A stretch of DNA of 64,000 bases from Hymenobacter setariae (GTDB taxonomy: Bacteria > Bacteroidota > Bacteroidia > Cytophagales > Hymenobacteraceae): NCBI RefSeq assembly GCF_007713685.1, contig NZ_VMRJ01000005.1, positions 62,001 through 126,000 of the forward strand, in the 5' to 3' direction. Below the pieces are notes generated by a model. The model was given only the letters and a program-made list of their open reading frames with translations, made no database searches and was not told where the DNA came from. Positions 1 to 9,055 of the stretch are shown here, piece by piece. The translations under genes were made by a program, and so were the position numbers. Numbering within the stretch: position 1 is the first letter of the stretch; each line of letters begins with the position of its first letter.

Positions 1-1020
1 GTAGACCACCTGATGCACTATGGCCAAGACTATGGACGTCAGCCACCTCCTAAAAATCTATTAGACTTACCGGCAGATATACAGCAGTGGTTTGCTGAAG
101 ATGTTATTTTGCCCGACCAGATTTTGCACGAGTTGACAGCGGTGCGGGTCTCTTGGCACGGTATTGTTGTACGTGGCTTGCAGCTGTTTGTGCCGAGTCT
201 AGCTCACCATACATACGCTGATGAATTTACGGGTACTTTTCTAGTGCGTCAGTGGCTATCAAAGAGTTTGGCGTCAGATAAGGTAACAGGCCTCGTATAT
301 GACTACTGGGCTTATAGTAACTACTACCATTGGCTAGTGGATACCTTACCTAGATTACTACTACTTCGCGAACGCTACCCAGACTGTGTGCTCTTAGTAC
401 CAGAGCCTGTGCGTAGCTATATGAAAACGACTATCGCTGCTTTGGGATTTAAAGCGGTGCAGGCCGTGCCACGAGGATATTTTGTGAATGTGCAGAAGCT
501 AATTATGCCTTCGCATATTGCGCCTCCAGGTAAACAAGATCCCGGATTAATGCGCCAACTCCGTCAAGAGCTTACTAAAAGTGTGATGCCTGTCACTATC
601 GCAGCTGCTTCACCTGGTAAGCGCCTGTATGTATCGCGCAGTAAGCAAATTATCAGAAGATTATCTAACGAAAATGAGTTGCTGGCTTTGCTAGCACAGT
701 ACGCAATAGAGACTATTTATTTTGAAGATATGGATTTTGAACAGCAGGTAGAAGCGATGCAAAACGTGGAACTGTTAATGGGCGTGCACGGAGCTAATCT
801 AACTAATATGCTTTTTCTAGCTACTGGAGCAAAAATAGTCGAGCTATTTAACCAAACTATTTGTAACCCATGCTACTTTCATCTAGCATCTAACCTAGAA
901 CTTGACTATTATGCTGTACCATGCGCGCCAGTGATAGGTACCGGAGCAGCTCATATTCCTAATAGCGAAGACATACTGGTTGATTTCGCCGTCTTGGCGC
1001 ACACTTTAGCTCATCTATAA
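1..1020 (+). CDS. GT61-family (DUF563) glycosyltransferase, 5' end outside window
   Basis: The reading frame is open from the first base of the window, so the first visible ATG (13) need not be the true start. The product resembles the GT61/DUF563 glycosyltransferases, which transfer sugars in polysaccharide or glycan assembly. Two family hallmarks are visible: YHWLVDTLPRLLLL near residues 105-118 (counted from ATG 13), and GVHGANLTN near residue 257. No signal peptide or membrane segment is seen, so it is probably cytosolic. It lies 10 bases before the next glycosyltransferase and opens an A+T-rich polysaccharide locus. The donor and acceptor sugars cannot be told from sequence. Confidence 0.8.
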   Translation, partial: VDHLMHYGQDYGRQPPPKNLLDLPADIQQWFAEDVILPDQILHELTAVRVSWHGIVVRGLQLFVPSLAHHTYADEFTGTFLVRQWLSKSLASDKVTGLVYDYWAYSNYYHWLVDTLPRLLLLRERYPDCVLLVPEPVRSYMKTTIAALGFKAVQAVPRGYFVNVQKLIMPSHIAPPGKQDPGLMRQLRQELTKSVMPVTIAAASPGKRLYVSRSKQIIRRLSNENELLALLAQYAIETIYFEDMDFEQQVEAMQNVELLMGVHGANLTNMLFLATGAKIVELFNQTICNPCYFHLASNLELDYYAVPCAPVIGTGAAHIPNSEDILVDFAVLAHTLAHL

Positions 1021-1030
1021 GCTCCTTACT

Positions 1031-1906
1031 ATGGAACACAACCTTATTCTAACGATAAGTGATAACTATAATTTCTTTCATTTATCTCGCTTTTTCTTGT
1101 CTCTATTCAAAACCCCATTTCGGGGAAGAGCAGTATTATTTGCCGGCCCTAATACGGGCGAACAATCCATTAAAGCTCTACATGCTATTGGAGTGGAGGT
1201 AGTCCGCTATACGGCCGATTTTCCATATGTGCCCAATCCTCACCCGGCTAATTTCAAAAGGCTACCTGACCCCATTCACATCTACAATTTCCGCCATTTT
1301 CTGTATTATGATTATCTGCTGAAGCATGAGGGCGAATTCGACAAAGTACTATTGACTGATGTCCGCGATGTCGTGTTCCAACGCGACCCTTTCGATTTTG
1401 ACATGCAAGATGCGCTGTATGTTGCAATGGAAAGTCGCAGTCGAATTACGGGTGATTGCCAGTATAATACTGAGTGGATAAAGAAGGGATATGGAGATGA
1501 AGTAATGCTTGAAATGGCTCCGCATGTTATCAGCTGCGCTGGTACTACGCTCGGCCCGACAACTCGAATCAAAGCCTACCTAGAAACGCTGCTGAATGAG
1601 ATAATAGGGCTGCGCGATGCGTACGGCTGTGCCGACCAAGCCGTACACAATAGATTATTGCAGCAGGGAAAGCTAGAGCCCGTAATTAAATTATATAATG
1701 AGGATACACCGGTGTTGACAATAGGGGCGGAGCCTACATTCGAACTGGATGCAGCTGGCTTTGTACTGGATGGTAAGGGTACTCGCCCTACAATAGTGCA
1801 CCAATATGACCGTCATCCCTCACTACTCGCTGCAATGGACAAGCTAGTATTTAATAGCCCATTGCAGAAATATTACTTAAAGCTGAAGTATAAGCTGACT
1901 CAATAA
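1031..1906 (+). CDS. Putative GT-A-fold glycosyltransferase
   Basis: A 291-residue protein without signal peptide, 10 bases after the GT61 gene and probably co-transcribed with it. The centre carries LLTDVRDVVFQRDPF (about residues 111-125), which resembles the metal- and nucleotide-sugar-binding acidic motif of GT-A glycosyltransferases, followed by a GTTLGP stretch and a possible C-terminal metal-binding His (HQYDRHP, near residue 260). These features and the company of glycosyltransferases point to sugar transfer in surface polysaccharide synthesis. I do not recognise the exact family, and substrate is unknown. Codon use is more A/T-rich than in the housekeeping genes downstream. Confidence 0.6.
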   Translation: MEHNLILTISDNYNFFHLSRFFLSLFKTPFRGRAVLFAGPNTGEQSIKALHAIGVEVVRYTADFPYVPNPHPANFKRLPDPIHIYNFRHFLYYDYLLKHEGEFDKVLLTDVRDVVFQRDPFDFDMQDALYVAMESRSRITGDCQYNTEWIKKGYGDEVMLEMAPHVISCAGTTLGPTTRIKAYLETLLNEIIGLRDAYGCADQAVHNRLLQQGKLEPVIKLYNEDTPVLTIGAEPTFELDAAGFVLDGKGTRPTIVHQYDRHPSLLAAMDKLVFNSPLQKYYLKLKYKLTQ

Positions 1907-1970
1907 TGCTATGTCGATGACCCGTTTCATTGAGAAGAGTTGGTCTTCTGTATAATCTACGGTATTAGTT

Positions 1971-3074
1971 ATGAAAGCTACCTTAGTAGTGCTCAATGAA
2001 GCGGATTTCTTGCAGAACCGCATCTTTTCTGATTTACCTATTAATGGGGTTAAAAACTATGGGTATATGTTTGCCGAATTGCGTCGGCAATTAGCAGAGC
2101 ATGGAATAGACCTAGCTACCCAGGACCTACACCCTCCTGAACAGTCAACCTTAGTTATAAGCCTAGATGTAGTAGACTATTTCCAGACCTACCAACGTCG
2201 CCCTGGCCAATTACTATATCTGCTACTTAACGAGCCTGCTACATACTACCCTGAGGTATGGAAGAAGGAAAATCATGCTCCATTTGATAGAACATTTACT
2301 TGGGATTATACACTAGCAGATGGTGAGAAATATATCCATCACTACTTTGCCATCGACCTCGATAATTATCCGCCTTTTCAAGAGGTAAGTGAGGCTGAAT
2401 TTAACCGTCGTAAGCTGTTGGTGCTCATGGCGGGCATGTTCCAGTTTACTGCACCTAAAGTTGGTTCGCGCTCTCTTCTATACACTCGTTACCGTACATT
2501 GCGCTGGTTTGGGCAGCATATGCCCGAGCAGTTTGCTTTTTATAGCCGAGGCATTGACCCTGCTTTGTATCGAAGCTTCCGAGGGTTGGGAGTGCTGAAG
2601 CGAGTGCTACCCCGCGTAATTACCAACCGTCTAGTTGACGCGGTAGCTACCCAACGCCGGCGAGCAGTAGAAGCGATAAATCGAGGGCCGGTGCCACCAC
2701 TTGATAAACTCACCGTTATCCGCTCCTATAGATTCGTGGTCTGTTATGAGAATACTAGTACTCCTGGCTACATCTCAGAAAAGTTATTTGACTGCTTATT
2801 TGCGGGGTGCGTACCCGTCTACCTAGGTGAGCCAAACATAAAGCAGTTTGTGCCCCAAGACTGCTTTATAGACCGGAGAGCATTTTCTACGGATGCGGAA
2901 CTAGCACGCTTCTTGTCTCAAATGCCTTATACTGAATATAGTAAGTATATAGCAGCTATGCGTCAGTTTGTACAAGGGGTAGAGCGTCAGAAGTTTGGCT
3001 CAGAATCGAATGCGCAACGGATAGCGAATGTATTGATGACTGATTTAGCGGTCCTTTCTGCTAAGGCAAACTAA
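1971..3074 (+). CDS. GT10-like fucosyltransferase
   Basis: A 367-residue protein whose C-terminal half matches the alpha-1,3-fucosyltransferase (GT10) donor-binding region: CYENTSTPGYISEKLFD near residues 256-272, followed by GCVPVYLGEPN. GT10 enzymes move L-fucose from GDP-fucose to an acceptor glycan. The assignment fits the next gene, gmd, which makes the GDP-fucose precursor. The N-terminal acceptor domain is poorly conserved, as usual in this family. No membrane anchor is evident. The start is the ATG at 1971, 64 bases after the preceding gene. A related GDP-sugar donor other than fucose remains possible, because no GDP-fucose synthase (fcl) is present in the window. Confidence 0.75.
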   Translation: MKATLVVLNEADFLQNRIFSDLPINGVKNYGYMFAELRRQLAEHGIDLATQDLHPPEQSTLVISLDVVDYFQTYQRRPGQLLYLLLNEPATYYPEVWKKENHAPFDRTFTWDYTLADGEKYIHHYFAIDLDNYPPFQEVSEAEFNRRKLLVLMAGMFQFTAPKVGSRSLLYTRYRTLRWFGQHMPEQFAFYSRGIDPALYRSFRGLGVLKRVLPRVITNRLVDAVATQRRRAVEAINRGPVPPLDKLTVIRSYRFVVCYENTSTPGYISEKLFDCLFAGCVPVYLGEPNIKQFVPQDCFIDRRAFSTDAELARFLSQMPYTEYSKYIAAMRQFVQGVERQKFGSESNAQRIANVLMTDLAVLSAKAN

Positions 3075-3161
3075 ACATACCGCTAGTTCATCGTACTTTC
3101 GTGATTGACATCGCTCTTGCTTCAATATATTCCCAATCACTTTTTATAAACTCATTCTTTC

Positions 3162-4274
3162 ATGAAAGTTGCCCTCATTACAGGGATAACGGGCCAGGAT
3201 GGCGCGTATCTAGCCGAATTGTTGCTCAAAAAAGGCTATGAGGTACACGGCCTTAAGCGTCGCTCGTCGCTGTTTAACACCGACCGTATTGACCACTTGT
3301 ACCAAGACCCGCACGAGAGCAATGTGCGCTTCACGCTGCATTACGGCGACTTGAACGACTCGACTAACCTCATCCGTATCGTGCAGGAAATTCAGCCCGA
3401 CGAGATTTATAATCTTGGGGCTATGTCGCACGTGAAGGTGTCATTTGATACCCCGGAGTATACGGCTAATGCGGATGGTATTGGTACACTGCGCCTGTTA
3501 GAAGCCATTCGCATCCTAGGCCTAACGAAAAAAACACGTATCTACCAAGCCTCAACGTCTGAGCTGTATGGCTTGGTGCAAGCGGTGCCGCAGAGCGAAA
3601 CGACGCCTTTCTACCCACGCTCGCCTTACGCTGTAGCTAAGCTGTATGGCTACTGGATTACGGTGAACTACCGTGAAGCCTACGGTATGTATGCTTGTAA
3701 TGGCATCTTGTTTAACCATGAGAGCCCACTACGCGGCGAGACGTTCGTAACCCGTAAGATTACTCGCGGTGTAGCTCGTATTTCGCTAGGTCTTCAAAAT
3801 AAGGTTTTTCTCGGTAACATCGACGCGAAGCGCGACTGGGGTCATGCGCAAGATTACGTGGAAGCCATGTGGCGCATTTTGCAGCAGGACGAGCCAGAGG
3901 ATTACGTCATCGCAACTGGTGTGACTACGACCGTGCGCGACTTCGTGAAAATGTCGTTTGCCGAAGTGGGAATTGAAGTCGAATTTACAGGTGAAGGTGT
4001 AGATGAAAAGGGCCACGTAGTAAAATGCACTAATCCCGACTGCAAAGCTCAGGTAGGTGATGTAGTAGTAGAAATTGACCCCCGCTACTTCCGTCCCACA
4101 GAAGTAGAACTACTTATCGGTGACCCCACTAAGGCCAAGACTAAGCTAGGCTGGGAGCCTAAACATGACCTGGCCTCACTAGTAAAGGACATGATGACGG
4201 CTGACGTAGAACTTTTCCGCCGCGATGCCTATCTGCTGAAGGGCGGCCACAAGGTGTACAACTACCACGAATAA
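3162..4274 (+). CDS. gmd: GDP-mannose 4,6-dehydratase
   Basis: Converts GDP-D-mannose to GDP-4-keto-6-deoxymannose, the branch point to GDP-L-fucose, GDP-rhamnose or GDP-perosamine. It is a short-chain dehydrogenase/reductase with an N-terminal NADP-binding GITGQDGAYLAE motif (from residue 7), the RRSS loop, and the catalytic Tyr156/Lys160 pair (SPYAVAKLYGYW). The C-terminal DPRYFRPTEVELLIGDPTKA segment is typical of Gmd. Length (370 residues) is normal. A short segment near residues 280-300 holds two cysteines (Cys289 and Cys294, CTNPDC) that I do not associate with well-studied Gmd enzymes. It supports the GT10-like gene upstream and ends at a strong terminator. Confidence 0.95.
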   Translation: MKVALITGITGQDGAYLAELLLKKGYEVHGLKRRSSLFNTDRIDHLYQDPHESNVRFTLHYGDLNDSTNLIRIVQEIQPDEIYNLGAMSHVKVSFDTPEYTANADGIGTLRLLEAIRILGLTKKTRIYQASTSELYGLVQAVPQSETTPFYPRSPYAVAKLYGYWITVNYREAYGMYACNGILFNHESPLRGETFVTRKITRGVARISLGLQNKVFLGNIDAKRDWGHAQDYVEAMWRILQQDEPEDYVIATGVTTTVRDFVKMSFAEVGIEVEFTGEGVDEKGHVVKCTNPDCKAQVGDVVVEIDPRYFRPTEVELLIGDPTKAKTKLGWEPKHDLASLVKDMMTADVELFRRDAYLLKGGHKVYNYHE

Positions 4275-4302
4275 GCTTATGCTACCTGCCAACGTAGTAT
4301 AA

Positions 4303-4338
4303 CAAAAAAGGACCGGCCAAGTAGTCGGTCCTTTTTTG
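4303..4338 (+). terminator. Intrinsic terminator after gmd
   Basis: A perfect 13-base inverted repeat (4303-4315 and 4326-4338) with A-run on the left and T-run on the right encloses a 10-base loop. It lies about 30 bases after the gmd stop codon and would work on either strand. Confidence 0.9.
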
Positions 4339-4369
4339 TGCGTTATTTTGTCTAGTATTACACCCTAGC

Positions 4370-5278
4370 ATGAGTCTGACTAGCCCTTTTTTCAGTATAA
4401 TCATCCCGACCTACAATCGTGCTGAGTTAATCGCTGCTACATTACGCTCGGTACAAACGCAGGATTTTGCAGGCTTTGAAGTGCTGGTAGTAGATGATGG
4501 GAGTGAGGATAATACAGCCGACATAGTGAGGCCTTTTATGGCCGATGCCCGCTTTCAGTATCTGCCCAAAGCTAATGCCGAACGTGGGGCTGCCCGTAAC
4601 TACGGCCTTGACCATGCTCAAGGCGAGTACGCCATTTTCTTGGATTCAGACGACCTCCTTCATTCCAACCATCTAGGTACGTTGCATGCGACGATTACCA
4701 GCCAACAGATTCTACCTGATTTTATTGCTACTAAATACGATTTTGATCGCGACGGACAGCGCCGGCCTAGTGATATGGCGCCGCTACCTGCTGGGCCACT
4801 GGGGTTTGAAACATTTTTAGCTGGTAATGTGCTGGCCTGTAATGTGTGTGTACGCCGCCAGAACCCAACTTTATATAAGTTTGAGGAAGACCGCCGCTAT
4901 GCAGCCGTAGAAGACTGGATGTTTATGCTGCAAAATACCCAGCATGGAGCGGCTGTGCAGCTAGTGGATGCTGTGACGCTAACCATGAATGACCACGACC
5001 AGCGCTCAATGCGTGCGGACAATCAGGGGCTAATAAGGCGGCTGGCTTTGGCGGCAGACTGGATGCAGCAGCATTTGACGCTCGCACCTAGCCAGCGCAG
5101 CCGCTTGCTAGGGCGGGTATACTACCTTTGTGCAATCCATGCCTATGCCGACGGGCACCGCAAGCAGGCCTTAGGTTTTGCGCGGCAAGCGGCAGCCGGA
5201 CTTAGTCGCAAAACAGCCGTTATCCTCTTTGCCCGCATATTGCTAGGGCCTCAGTTAGTAGGTTGGCTTAAGGGATAG
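4370..5278 (+). CDS. GT2-family glycosyltransferase
   Basis: A 302-residue cytosolic glycosyltransferase of the GT-A fold, family 2. The N-terminus shows FSIIIPTYNRAELIAATL and VLVVDDGSEDNT, which bind the nucleotide sugar, and FLDSDD (DSDD at residues 92-95) is the metal-binding acidic motif. The C-terminal part is helical and family-specific. It starts 31 bases beyond the gmd terminator and is followed at 31 bases by a GT4 gene on the same strand, so these probably form a second transcription unit in the polysaccharide locus. Linkage and sugar cannot be assigned. Confidence 0.9.
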   Translation: MSLTSPFFSIIIPTYNRAELIAATLRSVQTQDFAGFEVLVVDDGSEDNTADIVRPFMADARFQYLPKANAERGAARNYGLDHAQGEYAIFLDSDDLLHSNHLGTLHATITSQQILPDFIATKYDFDRDGQRRPSDMAPLPAGPLGFETFLAGNVLACNVCVRRQNPTLYKFEEDRRYAAVEDWMFMLQNTQHGAAVQLVDAVTLTMNDHDQRSMRADNQGLIRRLALAADWMQQHLTLAPSQRSRLLGRVYYLCAIHAYADGHRKQALGFARQAAAGLSRKTAVILFARILLGPQLVGWLKG

Positions 5279-5309
5279 ATGCCTGACTTTTCTTATTGTT
5301 AGTATACTT

Positions 5310-6515
5310 ATGCGTATTCTATTTTTGGGCTACTGGGGGCTGTATGATGGGCTGACAACTAGTACTATATTTCCTCATTTGCGCCTGTTGCAGGCTCGCG
5401 AAGATGTAGATGCTATACGCTTAGTGACTATTGAACGGGACACTCAGGCGCCTACCCCACTGCAGTTTACGCCTGACTTTGAGGCCAATAAAATATCCTT
5501 CCAGCCACTGTGCTCCCGGCCAAGTAGCAATGTGTTATTAAATAAGATAGAAGATTTTACGCGATTCCCGGCTGAGCTTATCAAGCAGGTGGCCGAGTTT
5601 AAGCCTGATTTTTTGTTGGCTAGGGGGGCGCCAGCCGGAGCTTTAGCTTATCTAGTCTGGCAGAAAACTAAGTTGCCATTCTACGTCGAATCGTTCGAGC
5701 CCCATGCCGATTATATGTTGGAATCGGGGGTATGGCGGCCATATGACCCCCGCTATTTATTTCAGCGGCACTGGGAAAAGCGCCAGAAACAACTGGCGCG
5801 CGGCCTGATGCCAGTGGCCGAAAACTATCGTCGGCAACTTGTGGCTGAGGGAGTACCCGCTGACCGTATTGCTACAGTGCCATGCTCGGTAGATGCCCAC
5901 TCGTTTACTTTTGACTTGGGGGCCCGCCAACGCGTGCGGCAACGTTTAGGGTTTGGTGCTGGTGATATAGTAGGCATATATGTAGGAAAATTTGGAGGCA
6001 TCTATTACGATGAAGAGGCATTTGCCGTGTTTCGTGCTGCTGCCGACCACTTTGGTCCGTCTTTCCGCCTTATCCTGCTCACACCTGATTCACAGGCCGA
6101 GATACAGACTAAACTACAAGCCAGTGGCTTAACACTCGGGCAAACATTTATTACGAAAGCGCCTCATGCTGAAGTACCTAACTATCTTTCGGCGGCCGAT
6201 TTTGCCTTTGCTACCATCAAGCCAGCTCCTTGCCGACTATTTTGCTCAGCTATTAAAATAGGGGAGTATTGGGCCAACGGGCTACCAGTACTGTTACCTC
6301 CAGGCATTGGTGACGACTCTATGATTGCCGAGCAAGAGGGTGGGGGAGCCGTATTCGACCTAGCCAAGCCCGCAAGCTTGAAGGTGGCCCTAGAGCAATT
6401 AACCACTTTACTGGCTCCAGCCGACTATCGCCAGCGTATTAAACAATTAGCGGTAAAGCATCGCTCAGTGGCTCGTGCCCGCGAAGCTTATGATGCACTG
6501 TTGCGCCCCTCCTAA
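5310..6515 (+). CDS. GT4-family glycosyltransferase
   Basis: A 401-residue GT-B fold glycosyltransferase. The N-terminal half begins with MRILFLGYWG and contains the acceptor-domain region with ESFEPHADYM; the C-terminal donor domain has GIYVGKFGGIYYDEE, HAEVPNYLSAADFAF and KIGEYWANGLPVLLPP, the last being the region that normally holds the donor-binding Glu (here the Glu of GEYW). No signal peptide is seen. It sits between a GT2 and another GT4 gene and is probably part of polysaccharide repeat-unit assembly on the inner face of the cytoplasmic membrane. Confidence 0.85.
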   Translation: MRILFLGYWGLYDGLTTSTIFPHLRLLQAREDVDAIRLVTIERDTQAPTPLQFTPDFEANKISFQPLCSRPSSNVLLNKIEDFTRFPAELIKQVAEFKPDFLLARGAPAGALAYLVWQKTKLPFYVESFEPHADYMLESGVWRPYDPRYLFQRHWEKRQKQLARGLMPVAENYRRQLVAEGVPADRIATVPCSVDAHSFTFDLGARQRVRQRLGFGAGDIVGIYVGKFGGIYYDEEAFAVFRAAADHFGPSFRLILLTPDSQAEIQTKLQASGLTLGQTFITKAPHAEVPNYLSAADFAFATIKPAPCRLFCSAIKIGEYWANGLPVLLPPGIGDDSMIAEQEGGGAVFDLAKPASLKVALEQLTTLLAPADYRQRIKQLAVKHRSVARAREAYDALLRPS

Positions 6516-6614
6516 TTTGGGTCGATTTCTACGGCCGTATTTTTAGGGGGCCTAGCCCTTTGATAGACACGTGCTACCAGTATAAAAATAGTCTGTACTA
6601 CCAAGGTCATTCTG

Positions 6615-7685
6615 GTGCGTATCCTTTTTATAGTTCCTTATCCACCCGGCCGAGCTCCTTCGCAACGCTTCCGCTTTGAGCAGTATCTAGATATACTCGC
6701 TCACCGCGGTTATACATATCAGCTGGCTTCTTTTTTGGATGAAGCTACTTGGGCTATTCTATATAAGCCGGGGCACACAGTAGCCAAGGTAGTGGGTATC
6801 GTGAGTGGATTTGTCCGGCGCTTGGCCCTGCTGCTGACCCTAGGTAAATACGATTTTGTATTTATTCATCGTGAGGCGGCGCCTATAGGGCCCCCAGTCC
6901 TGGAGTGGCTAATCGCTAAAGTATGGTGTAAGAAAATTATCTATGACTTTGACGATGCCATCTGGCTCGCTAATACGTCGGAGGCCAACCGCCTAGCGGC
7001 GGGTCTGAAGTGGCACCAGAAAGTAGCTAGTATTTGTCGGTGGGCTTATAAAAACAGCTGTGGTAACTCTTATTTAGCTGCTTACGCCGGACAGTTCAAT
7101 GCAAATACCGTAGTGAACCCTACTACCATTGATACCGAGCATTTGCACAATCAAGTGCGCGACCAAGGTGTGCCTGGTCGTTTAGTAATAGGCTGGACCG
7201 GTACACACTCTACCCTAAAATACCTCGACCAAGTGGTGCCAGTGTTGGCGCAGCTAGAAGCGGAAGGATTGGATTTTGAATTTAGAGTTATATCCAATCA
7301 ACCTCCTGCACTGCCTCTGCGGTCATTGGTATTCGTGCCTTGGCGAAAAGACACTGAAATAGCCGACCTATTAGCTTTTCACGTGGGGCTAATGCCTCTG
7401 GAAGATGACCTATGGGCCAAGGGAAAGTGCGCTTTTAAGGCGCTCCAATACATGGCCTTAGGTATTCCTGCGCTTGTGTCACCAGTAGGAATGAACACTG
7501 AAGTAGTGCAGAATGAGTATAATGGCTATGTATGCGCCACCGCCGCTGACTGGGAGGCTCGTCTGCGCCAGCTACTCGCAAACCCTGACTTGCGGCAGCA
7601 CCTAGGGAAAGCAGCGCGGACCACAGTGATAGAGCGATACTCGGTGCTAGCTAATACAACTAATTTTCTGCAGCTATTTGCTTAA
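6615..7685 (+). CDS. GT4-family glycosyltransferase
   Basis: A 356-residue GT-B fold glycosyltransferase. The start chosen is GTG at 6615, which gives the usual N-terminus VRILFIVPYPPGRAPSQRFR. IIYDFDDAIWL near residue 115 is common in this branch of GT4 enzymes, and the donor domain shows IGWTGTHSTLKYL and KCAFKALQYMALGIPALVSP. The 99-base gap before it holds no convincing promoter. It is the last plus-strand gene of the A+T-rich polysaccharide locus and converges with a minus-strand membrane-protein gene only 3 bases away, with no terminator hairpin between them. Confidence 0.85.
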   Translation: MRILFIVPYPPGRAPSQRFRFEQYLDILAHRGYTYQLASFLDEATWAILYKPGHTVAKVVGIVSGFVRRLALLLTLGKYDFVFIHREAAPIGPPVLEWLIAKVWCKKIIYDFDDAIWLANTSEANRLAAGLKWHQKVASICRWAYKNSCGNSYLAAYAGQFNANTVVNPTTIDTEHLHNQVRDQGVPGRLVIGWTGTHSTLKYLDQVVPVLAQLEAEGLDFEFRVISNQPPALPLRSLVFVPWRKDTEIADLLAFHVGLMPLEDDLWAKGKCAFKALQYMALGIPALVSPVGMNTEVVQNEYNGYVCATAADWEARLRQLLANPDLRQHLGKAARTTVIERYSVLANTTNFLQLFA

Positions 7686-7688
7686 TTG

Positions 7689-9053
7689 TTAAGCCAATTG
7701 CCGTTGAGGTGCCGCAGCCACTCGCCGGACTGGTGCCCGCCGCTTCTCATTGGCAATGCTCTGTAATATGTACAGTGCACTTAGGTAGAATGGAATCAGC
7801 GGAATCTTGTAGCGCACCAGCGTGCCAAAATTGGCGCTGGTGATGCCAACAGAAGCGGCAAATATGAGAGAGAATACAAAGCTCATCAGCAATATTGGGG
7901 TACTACCAATGAGCTTGAAGGTAGCTCCAACGCCAGTGCGCCAAAAGATGCGCAGAGTGAAAAAGAGAAAAAAGCCGGCTTCCAAAGCTGAGAGCAGCAT
8001 AACGGGGTTGCGCGCTTCCCATAAAAAAGGCCGAAATAACGATACGATGATAGCCTGGGGCGCCAGCTTAGCCATGCCACCCAGCGTACCATCTTGCTTG
8101 CCTAGGTAGTAACCCGAGCCCTCCTGCTTGACGCTAGTTTCGTATAGATAAGTGGCTGTAATCTTACTGCGCTCACCAATTTTGTCTACGTCGAAACGCT
8201 CATCCCCCTTGGTGAGGTTGGTAGCAGCATAGAAAGCGATAATACCTCCTAGGGCGAAAAAAACCGGTTTAGCTAGCATTCGCAGGGTTGCGTTTTTGAT
8301 GCGAGCACTATTTTCGTTGAAAACCCACAGCAGGGCAGCGGGTAAGAAGCATAGCAAAATGTATACTTTGATACGCAGCAAGAGATAAGCCGCTAGCAGA
8401 GCAATAGACAAGCTTTTACCTACATTTCGTTTTTCGATAGTGCCTCGGTAAAAGCCATAAAATAACCACCCTAAGGCACCTATGCAGAGGGAGTCCTTCA
8501 TTAGCCCTGAGCCCCAGAAAAACAGCGAAGGCACATAGAACATAGTCCAAGCCAGCTCTTTATAGACATGAGGCCGGATTTTGGCCATTGTCATGTACAG
8601 CGCCCAAATACCGCTGAAGCTCGCCACAGCGAAGAAGAGAGAAATGGCTATGTAGCTGTTGAAGCAAAGAATGCCGAAAAAGGCAGCAATGCGCACAACG
8701 AAATATTCGGTAGAATCAACTTGCCAGAATATGCGTGATACATAAGGGGTGAAGGAAGGGTCTTTAGAGGTAGCAGCAAATATCATCTTAAAGCCGGTGC
8801 CAAAAGACTGGCTAAAGGCCGACCCAATTACTTTGACGTGGTAGAAGTAATTGAAGGTGTCGCCACCATGATAATAGAACTGATAGATAACACCTAGGCC
8901 AATCGCACCAACAAACTTGAGCGTAAGGGCAGGAATAAAAAACTGTCGCGTGTACTTATTGGTAACGGAGGACCGTACCATATAGGCCAGAGCGTAGAAG
9001 ATGGCCAAGTAGAGGAGACCCCAGAAGAGGTCCGATAATTCCATCTGTGGCAT
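7689..9053 (-). CDS. Polytopic membrane protein, possible polysaccharide polymerase (Wzy/EpsG-like)
   Basis: A 454-residue protein with roughly ten hydrophobic segments spread over its length, a long aromatic loop near residues 60-110 (YQFYYHGGDTFNYFYHVKV) and a soluble-looking central loop near residues 280-325. The number and spread of membrane segments, and the adjacent glycosyltransferase locus, are compatible with a Wzy- or EpsG-like polymerase or an O-antigen ligase-like protein, but no diagnostic motif was recognised. It is co-oriented with the TPR gene just upstream (2-base gap), so the two are almost certainly co-transcribed. Function is inferred from topology and context only. Confidence 0.55.
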   Translation of the reverse strand: MPQMELSDLFWGLLYLAIFYALAYMVRSSVTNKYTRQFFIPALTLKFVGAIGLGVIYQFYYHGGDTFNYFYHVKVIGSAFSQSFGTGFKMIFAATSKDPSFTPYVSRIFWQVDSTEYFVVRIAAFFGILCFNSYIAISLFFAVASFSGIWALYMTMAKIRPHVYKELAWTMFYVPSLFFWGSGLMKDSLCIGALGWLFYGFYRGTIEKRNVGKSLSIALLAAYLLLRIKVYILLCFLPAALLWVFNENSARIKNATLRMLAKPVFFALGGIIAFYAATNLTKGDERFDVDKIGERSKITATYLYETSVKQEGSGYYLGKQDGTLGGMAKLAPQAIIVSLFRPFLWEARNPVMLLSALEAGFFLFFTLRIFWRTGVGATFKLIGSTPILLMSFVFSLIFAASVGITSANFGTLVRYKIPLIPFYLSALYILQSIANEKRRAPVRRVAAAPQRQLA

Positions 9054-9055
9054 AG

